Assembly: GCF_040712315.1 (NCBI RefSeq)
Contig: NC_134020.1
Span: forward strand, 48,593,751 to 48,657,750
DNA: 64,000 nt
DNA from: Castanea sativa
Taxonomy: Eukaryota > Streptophyta > Magnoliopsida > Fagales > Fagaceae
Direction: 5' to 3'
Part shown: positions 34,380 to 46,237 of the stretch, piece by piece
How positions within the stretch are numbered: the stretch's first letter is position 1
Layout of the letters: every line of letters starts with the position of its first letter
Notes under the pieces: model-generated
What the model was told of the DNA's origin: nothing
Seen by the model: the letters and a program-made list of their open reading frames with translations, nothing else
The model's database searches: none
Made by a program: the position numbers and the translations under genes

Positions 34380-35043
34380 GAGCATTGACGTCAGATGAAC
34401 TAAATGCTAAAGTTTTAGAATTTGGCACACCATACACCAAAAACACTTCTTATTAAATGTGTCATTTTGCAACACAGTACAATTCTACTGATAGAATGTT
34501 ACTGTAGCATGTTGTAAAATCAAATAATAATTTTTTATTCTATTTTTTTCTCTTCACTATTTATTTATTTTTTCTCTCTCTTCTTTCACACGGACAGGTT
34601 CACCAGGCCATCTCTCTCTCTCTCGGGTTAAGATTGGAATTCTCTTCTCCCTCTTATATACATATTTTTCTCTCTTCTCTCACACTTCTAGAAAACCTTT
34701 TTTTTTTTTTTGGGTTGAGATTGGTGTTTCCAGCGATGGTGGGGTTGAGATTGACGGCTTTTTGCGGTTGTTTCCCTCTCCTGCACACTGGCGAAGCCAC
34801 CAGCAACGGCCGCCGATATCTCTCTCTTCTATCTTTTTTTTTTTTTTTTTTTTTTTTTGTTATGTTGTTTGTGTTTTGGTTTTAGGATGGGTTTTGTGGT
34901 GGTTTTGGTGTCTTAGGTGGTAGGTTATGATGGTAGTGGTGAAGGGTTGTGGGGTGATGCCCGATGGTGGTGGGGTGATGGACATTGGTGCTTGGAATTG
35001 GTTTGGTTTTTGATTTTATTAATTTTTTAATATAGATGAGTTA

Positions 35044-35090
<47 letters not shown>

Positions 35091-35220
35091 TTAATGTGGT
35101 GTAATTTTAAAATAGAAGATGTGATGTATAACGTATTATAGAATAATGTGCTAAAATTGATAAAGTAAGTTTTGGTGCGGTAAAATGGCACTTGGCATAG
35201 CATGCCTAGTGCTAGTGCTC
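34380..35220. mobile_element. Tourist-like element (copy A core)
   Basis: The ends GAGCATTGACGTCAGATG and, inward from the right, GAGCACTAGCACTAGGCATG are imperfect inverted repeats with the GAGCA start of the other Tourist-like MITEs here. A CT-rich, partly GC-rich middle (34600-34990) looks like captured host sequence. The flanks do not show a clear TTA/TAA duplication. Confidence 0.55.
35045..35092. repeat. (ATT)n microsatellite
   Basis: About 45 bp of ATT units. Copy B has the same repeat, shorter, at about 36895-36928. Confidence 0.95.
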
Positions 35221-35476
35221 CTGCCTGTTGTTTTTCTTTACTGTATATATAATTATAACTTTAGATATATGTTTTTGCTTAAAATAAATGGATGAGGACG
35301 TCCAAGATTTTGGATTAAGTGGACTATATTAAAATAAAATAATGAAGACAAAGTTAATTCCAAAATTATTTTATATAAAGATATATTTAATTTATTTATT
35401 AAACAAAAAATTTGATTGACATAGAAAATATATTGTAAATGTAATTTTTTTCCTAAGTACAATAAAATGAATTTTG

Positions 35477-35942
35477 TTAAATCATAAATGAAGATGAAAT
35501 AACAATTTTATCCATGGTGATATTATACATTTCTTATTTTTAATTCATTTTTTATATAACTCCAAATCACATTATTAGGATTATTTCACTTAATCAGAGA
35601 GATATGGTCAAGTTCAAATCCCCCTCTCCCCTAACTATCGAACTATTCCAAAAAAAGAAGAAGAATTAAATCATTTTCATTCAATTAATTTTTTTTATTT
35701 TTTTTGGGTAAAGTATTCATTATATTTCATTCTTTTTTCATAAACCTCAAACACGGTAACTGACAATCTTTTGCCATTTTTTATAAATTTTTTTAGAGAA
35801 AATATTTTGCCGTATTATGGCATAAAAGATTATTACACTAGAAAATATTTTGTACAAAAAAAAAAAAAGCATCCGTTAATCTGATGATGTCTACCAAAAT
35901 TAATATGGCACAGGATTTTTTTTTTTTTTTTTGTTGAGAAAA

Positions 35943-35978
<36 letters not shown>

Positions 35979-36169
35979 GGGAAAGGGATGAGATAAAGGA
36001 ATACACTCACACGCCAACACCAAAACTGCGGCAATTAGTGTCGCGGAGCAAGTGATAAACCCTTTCTCAATATTATACCTTACCGATGTGGGATGACTTA
36101 ACAATACTGAATATCTTTTTTTTTATAGAAAAACACACACACACGCACACACACACACATATATGAATT
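35477..36169. other. Spacer between duplication copies, with (CA)n runs
   Basis: No gene. CA runs lie at about 35942-35967 and 36133-36159. A SINE-like B box (AGTTCAAATCCCC) occurs near 35613, without other support. Confidence 0.5.
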
Positions 36170-36434
36170 TTGAATTAGAAGATAATATGAGCATTGACGT
36201 CAGATGAACTAAATGCTGAAAAATGCTAAAATTTTAGAATTTGACACACCATACACCAAAAACACTTCTTATTAAATGTGTCAATTTTTTTGCAACACAG
36301 TACAATTCTACTATTAATAGAATGGTACTGTAGCATGTTGTAAAATCAAATAATAATTTTTTATTCTATCTTTTCTCTTCACTATTTATTTATTTTTTTC
36401 TCTCTCTCTTCTTTCACACGGACAGATTCACTAG

Positions 36435-36476
<42 letters not shown>

Positions 36477-36891
36477 GTTAAGATTGGAATTCTCTTCTCC
36501 CTCTTATATTTTTTTTCTCTCTTCTCTCACACTTCTAGAAAACCTTTTTTTTTGGGTTGAGATTGGTGTTTCCAGCGATGGTGGGGTTGAGATTGACGGC
36601 TTTTTGCGGTGGTTTCCCTCTCCTGCACACCGGCGAAGCCACCCCCAGCGGCCATCGATATCTCTCTCTTCTATCTATCTTTCTTTTTTTTCTTTTTTTT
36701 TCTTGTTTGCCTTATGTTGTTTGTGTTTTGGTTTTAGGATGGGTTTTGCGGTGGTTTTGGTGTCTTAGGCGGTAGGCTGTGATGATAGTGGTGAAGGGTT
36801 GTGGGGTGATGCCTGATGGTGGTGGGGTGATGGACATTCGTGCTTGGAATTGGTTTGGTTTTTTATTTTATTAATTTTTTAATATAGATGA

Positions 36892-36929
<38 letters not shown>

Positions 36930-37281
36930 GTGGTATAATTTTTAAATAGAAGATGTGATGTATAGTGTATTATAGAATAATGTGCTAAAATTGATAAAGT
37001 AAGTTTTGGTGTGATAAAATGGCACTTGGCATAGCACGCCTAGTGCTAGTGCTCTTGCCTGTTGTTTTTCTTTACTGTATAGATAATTATAACTTTAGAT
37101 ATACGTTTTTGCTTAAAATAAATGGATGAGGACGTCCAAGATTTTGGATTAAGTGGACTATATTAAAATAAAATAATGAAGACAAAGTTAATTCCAAAAT
37201 TATTTTATATAAAGATATAATTAATTAATTTATTAAACAAAAAATTTGATTGACATAGAAAATATATTGTAAATGTAATTT
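36170..37281. repeat. Direct duplication, copy B
   Basis: Collinear with copy A from GAATTTTGAATTAGAAGATA to AATATATTGTAAATGTAATT. It differs by a longer (CT)n tract (36443-36474) and a shorter ATT run. Its Tourist-like core is 36189-37054. Confidence 0.9.
36189..37054. mobile_element. Tourist-like element (copy B core)
   Basis: Same ends as copy A: GAGCATTGACGTCAGATG on the left and CTAGTGCTAGTGCTC on the right. Confidence 0.55.
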
Positions 37282-37427
37282 TTCTTGTGCTAGGTTTCAT
37301 TTACACACATATATATAGTCCATTCATATATCAATTAAGAGATTAATTTAAATGTGATATATTCAAAAAAATAATTTAGAATATTTAAAATTTTAAAAAA
37401 ACTTAGAAGTATTAATAGTATAATCAT

Positions 37428-38208
37428 TGTGGGGTCAATGGGCCTAGGAATACGTGTTGGGCTAGAGGCCCAATCCGAGAACACTGAATGGTCCGAGGAT
37501 GTGGGAATATCAACCCAAGAGGCAGCACAGAAGGATGAAGAAGCGAGGTTTGATCAAGGTTATCCAAGAAGGTGGTCCGAGGAAGAGTAGGAAAGGGCTG
37601 TTTGGCGACCAAAGGCGATATTCTAGGAAATCCTATAAGTAAGGGTAGGCATGGTGGATGTGTAAGATAAGAAGAAGGGCTACGAAATATGTAAGATAAA
37701 GCTGTTACCACCGCATTGAATACTTTGTAGCTAACTCTCTGGCCACATTAATGGAGAAGTGATGCTTGAGCATCAGGATTCAGCCTTACAGCTACTTCCA
37801 AAGACTTCAGGGATAGGTTGATGGGATAAGTATTTAAATTAGTAATCTGATCCATGCGTGGAAGAGGGGGAGAAGAAGGGGGATGATATAAAAAGTAAAG
37901 GAAGACATTCAGGGAGGGGGATCGGAGAAAAAAGGGAGAAAACACTGTACACGTTAGCATCTATAATTGTAATCTGTCTTTGAAAGAGTGAAAGATAATA
38001 TCTATCATCCTCGGCTTGAGTCTGAGGATAATTTCTGTTACATAAACAATCCAATGTCCATGATGTTGCAATCTAGCCCATCATTTTTGTTATTTAACAT
38101 CACTAGAACCTAGATTTTCAGCTCACTCTTTACAAATTTCATTGTATTAGACTTTTTGGGCCTATCTCATTCTTACTTTTGGGTTTGGGTGCAAATTGTG
38201 ACCTTACA
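37428..38208 (+). mobile_element. Probable solo LTR, 781 bp
   Basis: It starts TGTGGGGTCAATGGGCC and ends GTGACCTTACA (TG..CA), between ATCAT (37423-37427) and ATTAT (38209-38213), a 5-bp TSD with one mismatch. A TATA box TATAAAAAG at 37887-37895 sits where an LTR promoter would be. The sequence is more GC-rich than its surroundings. No internal coding region. Confidence 0.6.
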
Positions 38209-38583
38209 ATTATATACTTGATTTTTTATTTTTATTTTTTATTTTTTATGTATGTCTCAATTTTTTTTTAAAGATGGTATGGCATTTTTATTTTTGAATT
38301 AACTAAAAAATATTAAGTGGATATTGTGATAATATACTATGTTATAATTTGAAGGTTACATAGTAAAAATTAGTTTTAATAAAGAAGTTTTAAGTTTGAA
38401 ATATTATTTTAAAAATTTGGAATCTTGATATTTTAATAAAACCTGGGGGGGAAAAAAGCCCCCAAGATTCTTCTTTATTGGAAGAACTTGGTAGTACCAC
38501 AGAAATATATAAGGCTGTTATGTTCTTTATCTATACATACGGTTGTTCACCATTAATTGCATAGTTGACCATTTTGGGCATCC

Positions 38584-39178
38584 ATGCCCCACATAGTATT
38601 GGAGAACATACATTATTCAAAATCTATGGACGCAAAACTTTGTCACATTTTCATAATCTGTGTGCATGTGTCAAATGGTGAGGTTGAAGTTAGATTTATG
38701 ATAGTCATACTAGAAAAAGAAGAAGTGACAGTCTTTCCTACGGCTATGATCCAACCAGTCTCATATGAAGGTCTTGAAGGTCTTCAAATCAAAGCATTTC
38801 GAGAAGATGAAAAACCTTGCTATGAAGGAAAATCATCCTCTGGCCATATATGGTGGGATGTTTGTGACTATATTGATTGCCAAGAAGAAGAAGAAGTCTT
38901 TGAAGAAAAGCAAAAAAGATGAAAGAAAAAGTCTTCTCAGCAGCTTCTTAAAGAAAGATATGAAGCAGGAGATCCAGAAGTTGATCTCCTTGGAGAAGTC
39001 TCTGGAAAGTTTGACTACTATGTCCTCTATCCCAGATCCAGAAAGCAAAACACACTATCCCTTTCCCCATGCAGAGAAAGTCAATAATTTACAAAAAGAC
39101 AAAAATATTTTACATTCAGATAATCAGAGCCATCCATGCAAATTAGCCTTTCAATCAGTTTCACTCTCCTTTGATTAG
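38584..39178 (+). pseudogene. Unassigned degenerate ORF pair, possibly retroelement-derived
   Basis: Two overlapping frames, 38584-38922 and 38765-39178, read in different phases and look like one older protein broken by a frameshift. The first has an acidic patch and a WWDVCDYIDC segment. The second is lysine-rich after the shift. A third phase near 38935-39030 also reads plausibly. I do not recognise the family; a retroelement or an endogenous pararetrovirus relic is possible but unproven. No partner genes are seen nearby. Confidence 0.35.
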
Positions 39179-40036
39179 TATACTTTGATTATTGTCTTGA
39201 TTAGTATGTTCTGTGATTTACAGTTGCCACAATAGTGGATCCTCTGTATTTATCACATCAGAATACTAAATTTGATAATCAAATAGAACACTAAGGGGTT
39301 GCTTTTAAAAGTTTCAAAGAACCTAATTTTCCTGAAACTACAAAAGGTGGCTACCCAAGGCTATCTCTGGTATAGTTATGTCAAACGCATGGTTTTGGAA
39401 AATTTTCTCAGGTGGCTATGGGTGGCCACACTTATGGGTGCCACATTTTGTCCATTTGGCAATCTGAAAAGCAACTGAACCGAGACGGAAACACATGACT
39501 CAAGTCTCAAAAGTCAAAGTATTAATGAGGAAAATAGAGTACTTGAAGGATGCAACCTACCATTCTTCAGTGCTGAACTTATAATACCCTCCAAAAATCG
39601 AAGTGATAAGAAAGTCAACCAAAGTATGAACACAACCATATATGGTAAACCAGGAGGACCATAAGCTATAATAGTGCAAGTCAATCACAGAATAGTTGTG
39701 AAAATGTGTATGAAATTAGTTACGGCTGCAAAAATTTTCGTAGTATTACGCACAAAATTTGAGCTTTACATTCTTCTAAAATTGCTTTAAAAATTAAAAT
39801 TTCCAATCTTAATTAGTGGGCACGATACAATTGCCTCAGCTTTGATTGAATTAGTGGTCAGTTCGGCCAAAAGGGCCAAAATGACTCACGTTTCAACCTA
39901 ACCAATATAATTATAAACAAGCTTTTTTTAGATGAAAAATTTATTTTATCAGGCTGATGCTGATGTTAGTTTAGTTGATTTTGACTTGGATATTGACTTT
40001 GGTCGAGACTTGATTTTCTAAGAAATGATGTAGAAC
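39179..40036. other. Intergenic stretch, nothing recognised
   Basis: It may continue the degenerate element to the left, but I see no motif. Confidence 0.4.
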
Positions 40037-40042
40037 TACCCC

Positions 40043-40083
<41 letters not shown>
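40037..40083. repeat. Poly-A tract of more than 40 bp
   Basis: An almost pure A run. It may be the tail of a retroposed sequence or a simple homopolymer. Confidence 0.9.
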
Positions 40084-40086
<3 letters not shown>

Positions 40087-40104
40087 ACTACCAACTCCTC
40101 ACAG

Positions 40105-40228
40105 AAATGGGCCTGGGCCTGGGCCTGGATTCAAGTGGGCTCTCTCATTTGAGTGGCCACAGGTTCGATCCCACTATGATAATTTTGTCCCCTTCATTTA
40201 CTGTAACCAAAAAAAAAAAAAAAAAAAA
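40105..40228 (+). mobile_element. SINE-like fragment with perfect B box and A tail
   Basis: GGTTCGATCCC (40162-40172) is a perfect pol III B box, and the sequence ends in about 20 A. The A-box region (TGGGCTCTCTCATTTGAG) is decayed. No cloverleaf can be drawn, so it is not a tRNA gene. Confidence 0.5.
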
Positions 40229-40295
40229 AGAAAAAGAAAAAGAGGAACGTATATACACGAATTAAGTAAGTTCAGAATTTTTTTTTTAGAATGAC

Positions 40296-40460
40296 TTTTT
40301 ATTTATTTATTAGAGTTTTAATTTATGGCATTTGCTCTGATGATGGTTTTTTGTTATCAGACCAAGACAACAATCAGTTTTTGGTGTAGGCGGGAATTGA
40401 ACTCCAGATCTCTTATTCAACTATCAGAAACTTTATCAGTTAAACTAATTGGAATTAACT
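40296..40460 (-). mobile_element. tRNA-derived SINE, third copy
   Basis: The minus strand reads TTTAACTGATAAAGTTTCTG (A-box region), GGAGTTCAATTCCCGCC (B box), then TACACCAAAAACTGATTGT, as in 17401-17551. AGAATGACTTT (40288) and AGAATGGCTTT (40466) may be the remains of its TSD. Confidence 0.7.
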
Positions 40461-42090
40461 TTTTAAGAATGGCTTTATGTAACAAAAAATGTTTTTTTTT
40501 TTAGAAGATTTTTGTTGTGTGTGTAACAAAAAATGTTAGTACTTATTTGACACTTTCCTTTAATTTAAGCCTTGGTTAAAAATTTCTTGAAATATTGGTA
40601 TAGCTTTGAATATGAAAGCAAGCAGTAACTTCATGGGCATTGCTTGGTCCTTTCAAGGGGTCCTACTTATACCGTACCTTTTTCTTAAAAAAAAAAACCA
40701 GAAATAATCTTCCATTTAAATTTGAAAATGGATAGAATCAGAATACAAAACTAATTCACCAGAGCAGGAAGAGGGGTTTTACTTATATAATACCAAAATG
40801 ATGTCTACTTGTTACTTTCTTCGCATATGATAATAAGCAAAGGAGCAATGTTATATCAAAGGCATACTTTTTTTTTTTGACAACTTGTTAAAGTGATAAA
40901 TTGTGATTAAAATAACATTATTTTTATTTTGTATATTAATCACAATAGAATATGTCAGTTGTTGTGAATTTTTTTTATACCCTTAGTTACTTGAACAAAA
41001 ATCAAGGTATTTATTTATTTTCATCTTCAATATAATATTTATAAATTATGATTTTGTTAAACCTTATGTTGCAAAGAAAATTTACAGTAAATTTGGGAAG
41101 AAAGTTTCATATCTGTTTTCAATCTAATTTTTTGGATCTTATGAAAAAAACTTAATTATTAGGAAAGGTGTATGATTAATATATATGTCCCTCTAATTAA
41201 CATGCAGCATTTGCACATTTGTTGCTAATTTCGGATCTTAGAAAATATTAGTAAAAAAAGAAAAGAGAAAATTAACATAGAAATTTATGTGATGTCTACA
41301 TCCACCGCGAGAGCAAGTGGCAAATTTTTTGAATATATGAGAAAATAAAGGAATTACAATGAATTTATAATATCTTCAAAGAGAAATCCTAACCCAATAT
41401 ATTAAAAATTACCCAATATACCTTTCCAACCTATAATTCGACATAAGTAAACATAAAATAAATTAGCTTAAAATCACAAATTTTGTTAGCTTTATCGGAG
41501 AGATAACACTTTTAGAAAATTTTGATTAAATAATTAATATAACATATAATGCCACTACTTAACTTAAAAGCTTAAGCCTTTAAATTTTTGGAGATCGTAT
41601 GATATAAGACTAATTATACATGGTTTCTTTAGCATCGATCAGCTCTGTTTGAAATTCTTATATATACTATCGGTTTTTATTAAAAAATAATAATATTTAA
41701 TTTAAATTATAAATGCATTAATTTTAAAATGATGTGATTATGGGCAAGTACTAAAATTTGGGAGAAAAGTTAGCAAAAGCAAGTGCATATATTAGTTACT
41801 CTCTGACTTCCACCATTGCTTTTCATTTATAGCTTTCTCATTTTGTAGCAACAGATGTTTGTTCAGTCTTCAACGTATAGCAAATAGCAATGATGGACTA
41901 GTTGTTAGACCGAGTGTGAACCACCAGAGAAGGAGACTCAGATTGGACGGCGGCTTGAGCACGACATAACCTCGGAATTAATGCATGCGAATTGAATGTG
42001 TGCGCCGACCTGATAATCAGGATACGGTCCATTGTAATAAGGATCTCAAGTCAAGTACTATCTATGTTTTAGAAAAAAATTCTAGTGACT
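40461..42090. other. Intergenic stretch, nothing recognised
   Basis: AT-rich. A less AT-rich patch at about 41900-42060 has no coding signature. Confidence 0.5.
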
Positions 42091-42144
42091 AGGATTTTAT
42101 GCTACATCTAACGCTTGAGGATTTTATGCTACATCTAACGCTTG
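42091..42144. repeat. 27-bp unit repeated twice in tandem
   Basis: Positions 42091-42117 and 42118-42144 are identical (unit begins AGGATTTTATGCTACATC). A recent slip or replication duplication. Confidence 0.95.
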
Positions 42145-42409
42145 AAAATCTAGGATGCATAGACACTACATTTTGGGTGCTGTATGTAACGGTGTTCTAT
42201 CTGTCTATCATGTTATAATTTTTCTGAAAATGCTGGCCTTGCTGTATCATACCTGTGTCCATCTTAGTTGAAAATACTGAAAGTGTTTTCGAAAAATAAA
42301 AAAGCTTATGCTAAAACCAAAAGAGTTTGGGTATTTTGAAAATGTTTTGGAGGTTTTAGGAGCTATCCTGGTAATTTTAGAGTTTATAGATTATTTTGGT
42401 TAGGCTCTA

Positions 42410-42615
42410 AGATTGTGTTTGTGATTAGAGTTTAAAGTTAGTTTATTTTATTATTTAGTTTATTTTTGCTGCTATTTATGGATCCCACTACATTTTTTGG
42501 TATTATTCATGGATCTTACTATACTATTTCAGTTAGGTTTTATCTTTATTTACAGTAATTTCAGCAAAAAATTTACAATTTCAACTAAATAAACTGTTCT
42601 CAAACGTATCCTAAG
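42410..42615. mobile_element. MITE, 'GAACAGTTTATTTAG' family
   Basis: Its minus strand matches the insert at 26718-26897 (GAGAACAGTTTATTTAG, AACTGAAATAGTATAGT, AGCAAAAATAAACTAAATAA). Ends are approximate. Confidence 0.65.
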
Positions 42616-42853
42616 TATATTTTGGTCATTTTAAACGTATCAATGAGGTATTTTAATTATTTTAGAGTAAGCATTTTGCATATTATGACATATGCATGAC
42701 TTTACATTATTGACGTAATGCATGCTAACTTCAACAAGAAACAAGCTTTTTTTGATCACTGGAACTTCTAGCTAATTTCATAATTGTTGTGACAGGTTGA
42801 GTTTTATAGCTGAATTGACTTCGTTGTATTGAGCAAAAGAAATATAGAGTTGT

Positions 42854-44906
42854 ATGGAAGCACAAAAAAGCATGGAGGAAATTAGAGAGGAGAGAAGTCT
42901 TAATTATCCGATTAGGAGAGCTGGAACTTTTCGGAAGAGAACAAAAACAAACATATCGAAGTGCAAGTGTAATGTCATGATCATCAGTTGCAACAATCAT
43001 CAAAGGTATGTGTTGTGTTGCCTTGATTATTCTTTCATTTTCTTGTAAGTGTTCTTTTGGGTTATTTTCCTTAATTATTTTGTTGGATAAAATTTAGTTA
43101 TAAAATTGGTTGTAGCCTAAGATTACAACCTTACTCAATATCATTAACATTACTACATATTTCAAAAATCTAATCGTTGGATTGCATGCTTTTTTCACTC
43201 TTAATACACATGTCAAATTTTGTGTTAATTGAATATTATTTACTATATAATCTATAAAATTATATTTTATGCATAATTTTAAATTACAAAAACTTGCAAT
43301 TTAAACAATTTATTGATAACATAGTTATTGATCTTTAATTTTCTAGAAATTTTATAAGCATGAAGGATATAAGAAGAAAATGTAATCCAATGGAGGATTT
43401 GTCAAAATTCGTTTCCAATAAAAAGATACTGAGTAAGGTTATAGTTGGCTACAATCAATTTTGTAGCTAAATTTTGTGTTAATTCTATTTATAATTTCTT
43501 TAAGTATAATTATACATTAATCAACTTTATTTAAGTTTGTCTAAAATAGGTTTATTCTTTTAGTTCATTTGTTTATAATTTTACTTAAACAAAAATTAAT
43601 AAATTAATGAGTGAGGTTGCATTGAAAGTCTTTGGTGGCCATGTTATTGAATTTATCGTGCGTGGGTAAATAATTTTTCCTTTAATTTTTTTAAACTTAT
43701 TTGCTTAAAGTGTAGTGTTTTAGAAATTTATTTTTTCGCTTAATTTTTTTTTTTGTCCTTAAAAGTTTTCATGAATTCCATTTCTCATCCTTATTTGTTT
43801 TTTTAATTCAATAGATGTGGAGAGTAAATTTGAATCCCATATGTCTCTACTTAAAGACACCAGAATGTGCTAGTTAAATTACAAAACTCTTGATTTTATC
43901 CCTAAAAATGCCATTTTACAATATCATATTACTAAAATATAAATACATTTAATCGCATATGATAACATATCAATATATATCATATTTCAGATTAAAAAAA
44001 AAAAAATCATTTTTTATGTTTTATGTAAAATGATGATGTCGTGTTATTAAGTGTGATATGATGTATTGAATTTTAAGTAATAAATTGATTTGACAATCTC
44101 TTATTGGATTATGTGAAATATAGGTTTTATACCCATCTTTACCGAATTCAACTTTCTTAGAAAATTTAGATATATAATTTATGTTAGAAGTGTGAACATT
44201 CTTAGAAAATGTGGATACTTTATGTTCGAAACTATGGACAATATGTGAAGTAATAGTATAAAATAAATCTAAAGCTTCAGTTCATCTAATCTATGTATTT
44301 ATTTATGTTTCATCAATTGTGCAAAGTGAGAATGAAGTCAGTTCCTCCACACCATTGCATGCGGTATTTAGCTTTCTCATCATGCTCTTACTTGCCCTGG
44401 TTGGAATACACTTTCTAGGCTTGAACACGTCTCCACTCTCAACACATTATGCAACAATGGTGCTCTTTATCATAGCAGTAGTCATTTACAGCATTGCATT
44501 TGCTGGGATAAAGCTAGGACCTCACAACACAAGCTACCTCCCAATATTCAACTTCATTTGTCTCACTTCTGGAACTCTTGCATGTGAGCTGCTTATGTCC
44601 ATCCTCAGCGCTCCCTTCTGGTTGCTTATCGTTAATTTATGTGCAATCCTTTTAGAGGTTTTGCGTCGCTGGTACAAACAAATTCTTGAGTCAGGTGCTT
44701 TGTTACAAAAGATTTATCAATCAGCTTTCAGTGCATTCACAGGGTTTATTTTGACTCATTGTGGCGCAAGGAAAGAAGAAGACGATGGCTTTCAGAATGT
44801 AGATATCGTGTTATGGGTGAATACAAATCCTTTGTACCATATTTTGTGTTCCACTTTATATTTCACCAATTACAACTTGTCATATGTTTATTTTTTTTTA
44901 TTTTAA
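42854..44906 (+). CDS. Membrane-protein family gene 1 (four predicted helices), C-terminus extended by a MITE
   Basis: Exons 42854-43005 and 44327-44906 give 243 residues. I do not recognise the family. Exon 1 encodes a basic, probably cytosolic N-terminus with KRTKTN; a second Met at residue 14 starts the part shared with genes 2 and 3 (IREERSL). Exon 2 encodes four hydrophobic helices, about residues 62-81, 92-112, 122-144 and 147-163, then a basic RRWYKQI and a soluble tail. The acceptor is GCAAAG/TGAG, because the AG used in gene 3 is missing here and one extra A shifts the frame. The shifted site restores it, which argues for real use. The family stop (TAA in gene 3) is TTA at 44811-44813, so about 31 residues come from a MITE. 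Function unknown; the intact frame suggests recent or current expression. Confidence 0.65.
43006..44326 (+). other. Intron of gene 1
   Basis: It begins GTATGTG and is AT-rich. It shows no gene and is not alignable by eye to the gene 3 intron except for the last 45 bp or so (TTCATCTAAT..TTTATGTTT). Confidence 0.6.
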
Positions 44907-45007
44907 ACTTTGGCTATTTTTTAAGGAAATTTAAATAAATACATGACAAGTTGTGATTGGTGGAACATAAAGTGAAACACAAAAAAGGGTACAACGGATT
45001 TGTATTC
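44818..45007. mobile_element. Palindromic MITE at the stop codon of gene 1
   Basis: A 190-bp foldback: TGAATACAAATCCTTTGTACC at the left and, inward from the right, GAATACAAATCCGTTGTACCC. Pairing continues for about 70 bp (CACTTTAT, CACCAAT, ACAACTTGTCAT). It is flanked by GTTATGGG (44810-44817) and GTAATGGG (45008-45015), an 8-bp TSD with one change. Gene 3 has the single uninterrupted GTAATGGGCCC there. Confidence 0.85.
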
Positions 45008-46237
45008 GTAATGGGCCCATTTGAGTTCCCATTGTGTTTCTTTGTTCATTCAATTTATGCTATCAAAGATAACTTATAATTAATGCAACATTACTTTATA
45101 TAGAATTATTATTGATATCTTTTTTATTTACACCAATCACAAATTATGACTTTAACAATTATGAAAAATATGGTGAAATTTTAGTGTAGACTCAGGGGAG
45201 GCTCCGCGTGTATCTCAAGATGGTCACAAGATCACCTTGACTTGCCAAAAAAAAATGTACACATACGCATGCACACGCGCACACACATTAATGTAACTTA
45301 TTTTAACCACCTTAATAAAAATATTGACCACTTTGACTTGAGAATTACAAGAATTTCAGTTCAATAAAAATAAGAATAATAGTATATTCACAACATTTTT
45401 ACAATAATTTCACAAAAAAATTTATGTGATAAGCGGAAAACGGTTATTAATTATAATTTGGGTCCAATATTGACATCACCTTTTAACCCACTAATAACAA
45501 ATTTTTGCATAAAATTTAATTTTGAAATGTTGTAGATGTAGCATTACTTCAAAAATAATTTTGCCCCCTCAAACATAATTCTTAACCCCCCCCCCCCACA
45601 ATTTTTTTTTAATTAAAAAACCCTTAAATAACAACAAAAAGCCCAAATAACAAAAGGAAAATAGCCCAAATAAAAACAAGACTGACCAAACAACAACGAG
45701 TGAACAAATTATTTTAAAAAAAGCCTATTCAAGAAGAAAAATAAAAATAATCATTCAAATTTGTAACTTTTTCAACTTATTACATAAAAATAATCTCTAA
45801 TTTCATTTTTCGTTTTCAAAAAAAGACTCCAAAAAAATATTGTAGTCACGAGTTCTCATTGGCAATGCCAGCAATTATGCTCTTTTTGGCTTTGTAGTAG
45901 CAATAATTTTTCTTTTTTTAGCGACTTAACTCGCAGTTGTAGCAAATATCATATGTTTGTATTTTTCTTTTCTATTATCATTTCAATTATTTTATTTTAT
46001 TACTTTTGTTTCAGTATCCTCAATTCTCACTTTATTTCTTAGCAATCAAAATTTTTTTTTTCTCTTTGTTAGTAGATAAAAATGATAACACTTTTTGTAT
46101 TTTTGTGTTTTTTTTTGTGAAGTTGATATATTCAAGTTATTTATTTATTAAATTTTGTATAATTTAAGTTTTTTAGTGACTCTCTTAAAAAAGTGTGACA
46201 TTAAGCTCATGAGACACCATTTCCACACCTCACAAAC

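Larger units (their letters stand above)
34339..35476. repeat. Direct duplication, copy A, with 25-bp flanking repeats
   Basis: This block of about 1.1 kb is repeated at 36170-37281. Copy A alone is flanked by an exact 25-bp direct repeat (34339-34363 and 35452-35476, beginning CCTAAGTACAATAAAATG). Each copy carries a MITE-like core. The frame at 34634-34885 lies in this core and is low-complexity; I do not regard it as a gene. Confidence 0.9.

Noticed and set aside
34634..34885. Ser/Leu/Phe-rich frames (also 36484-36775)
   Set aside because: They lie in repeated transposon cores, with CT and T tracts and no conserved motif; the two copies differ by frameshifts.
40100..40228. tRNA gene, because of a perfect GGTTCGATCCC
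   Set aside because: No cloverleaf arms or anticodon stem can be drawn; the A tail indicates a SINE.
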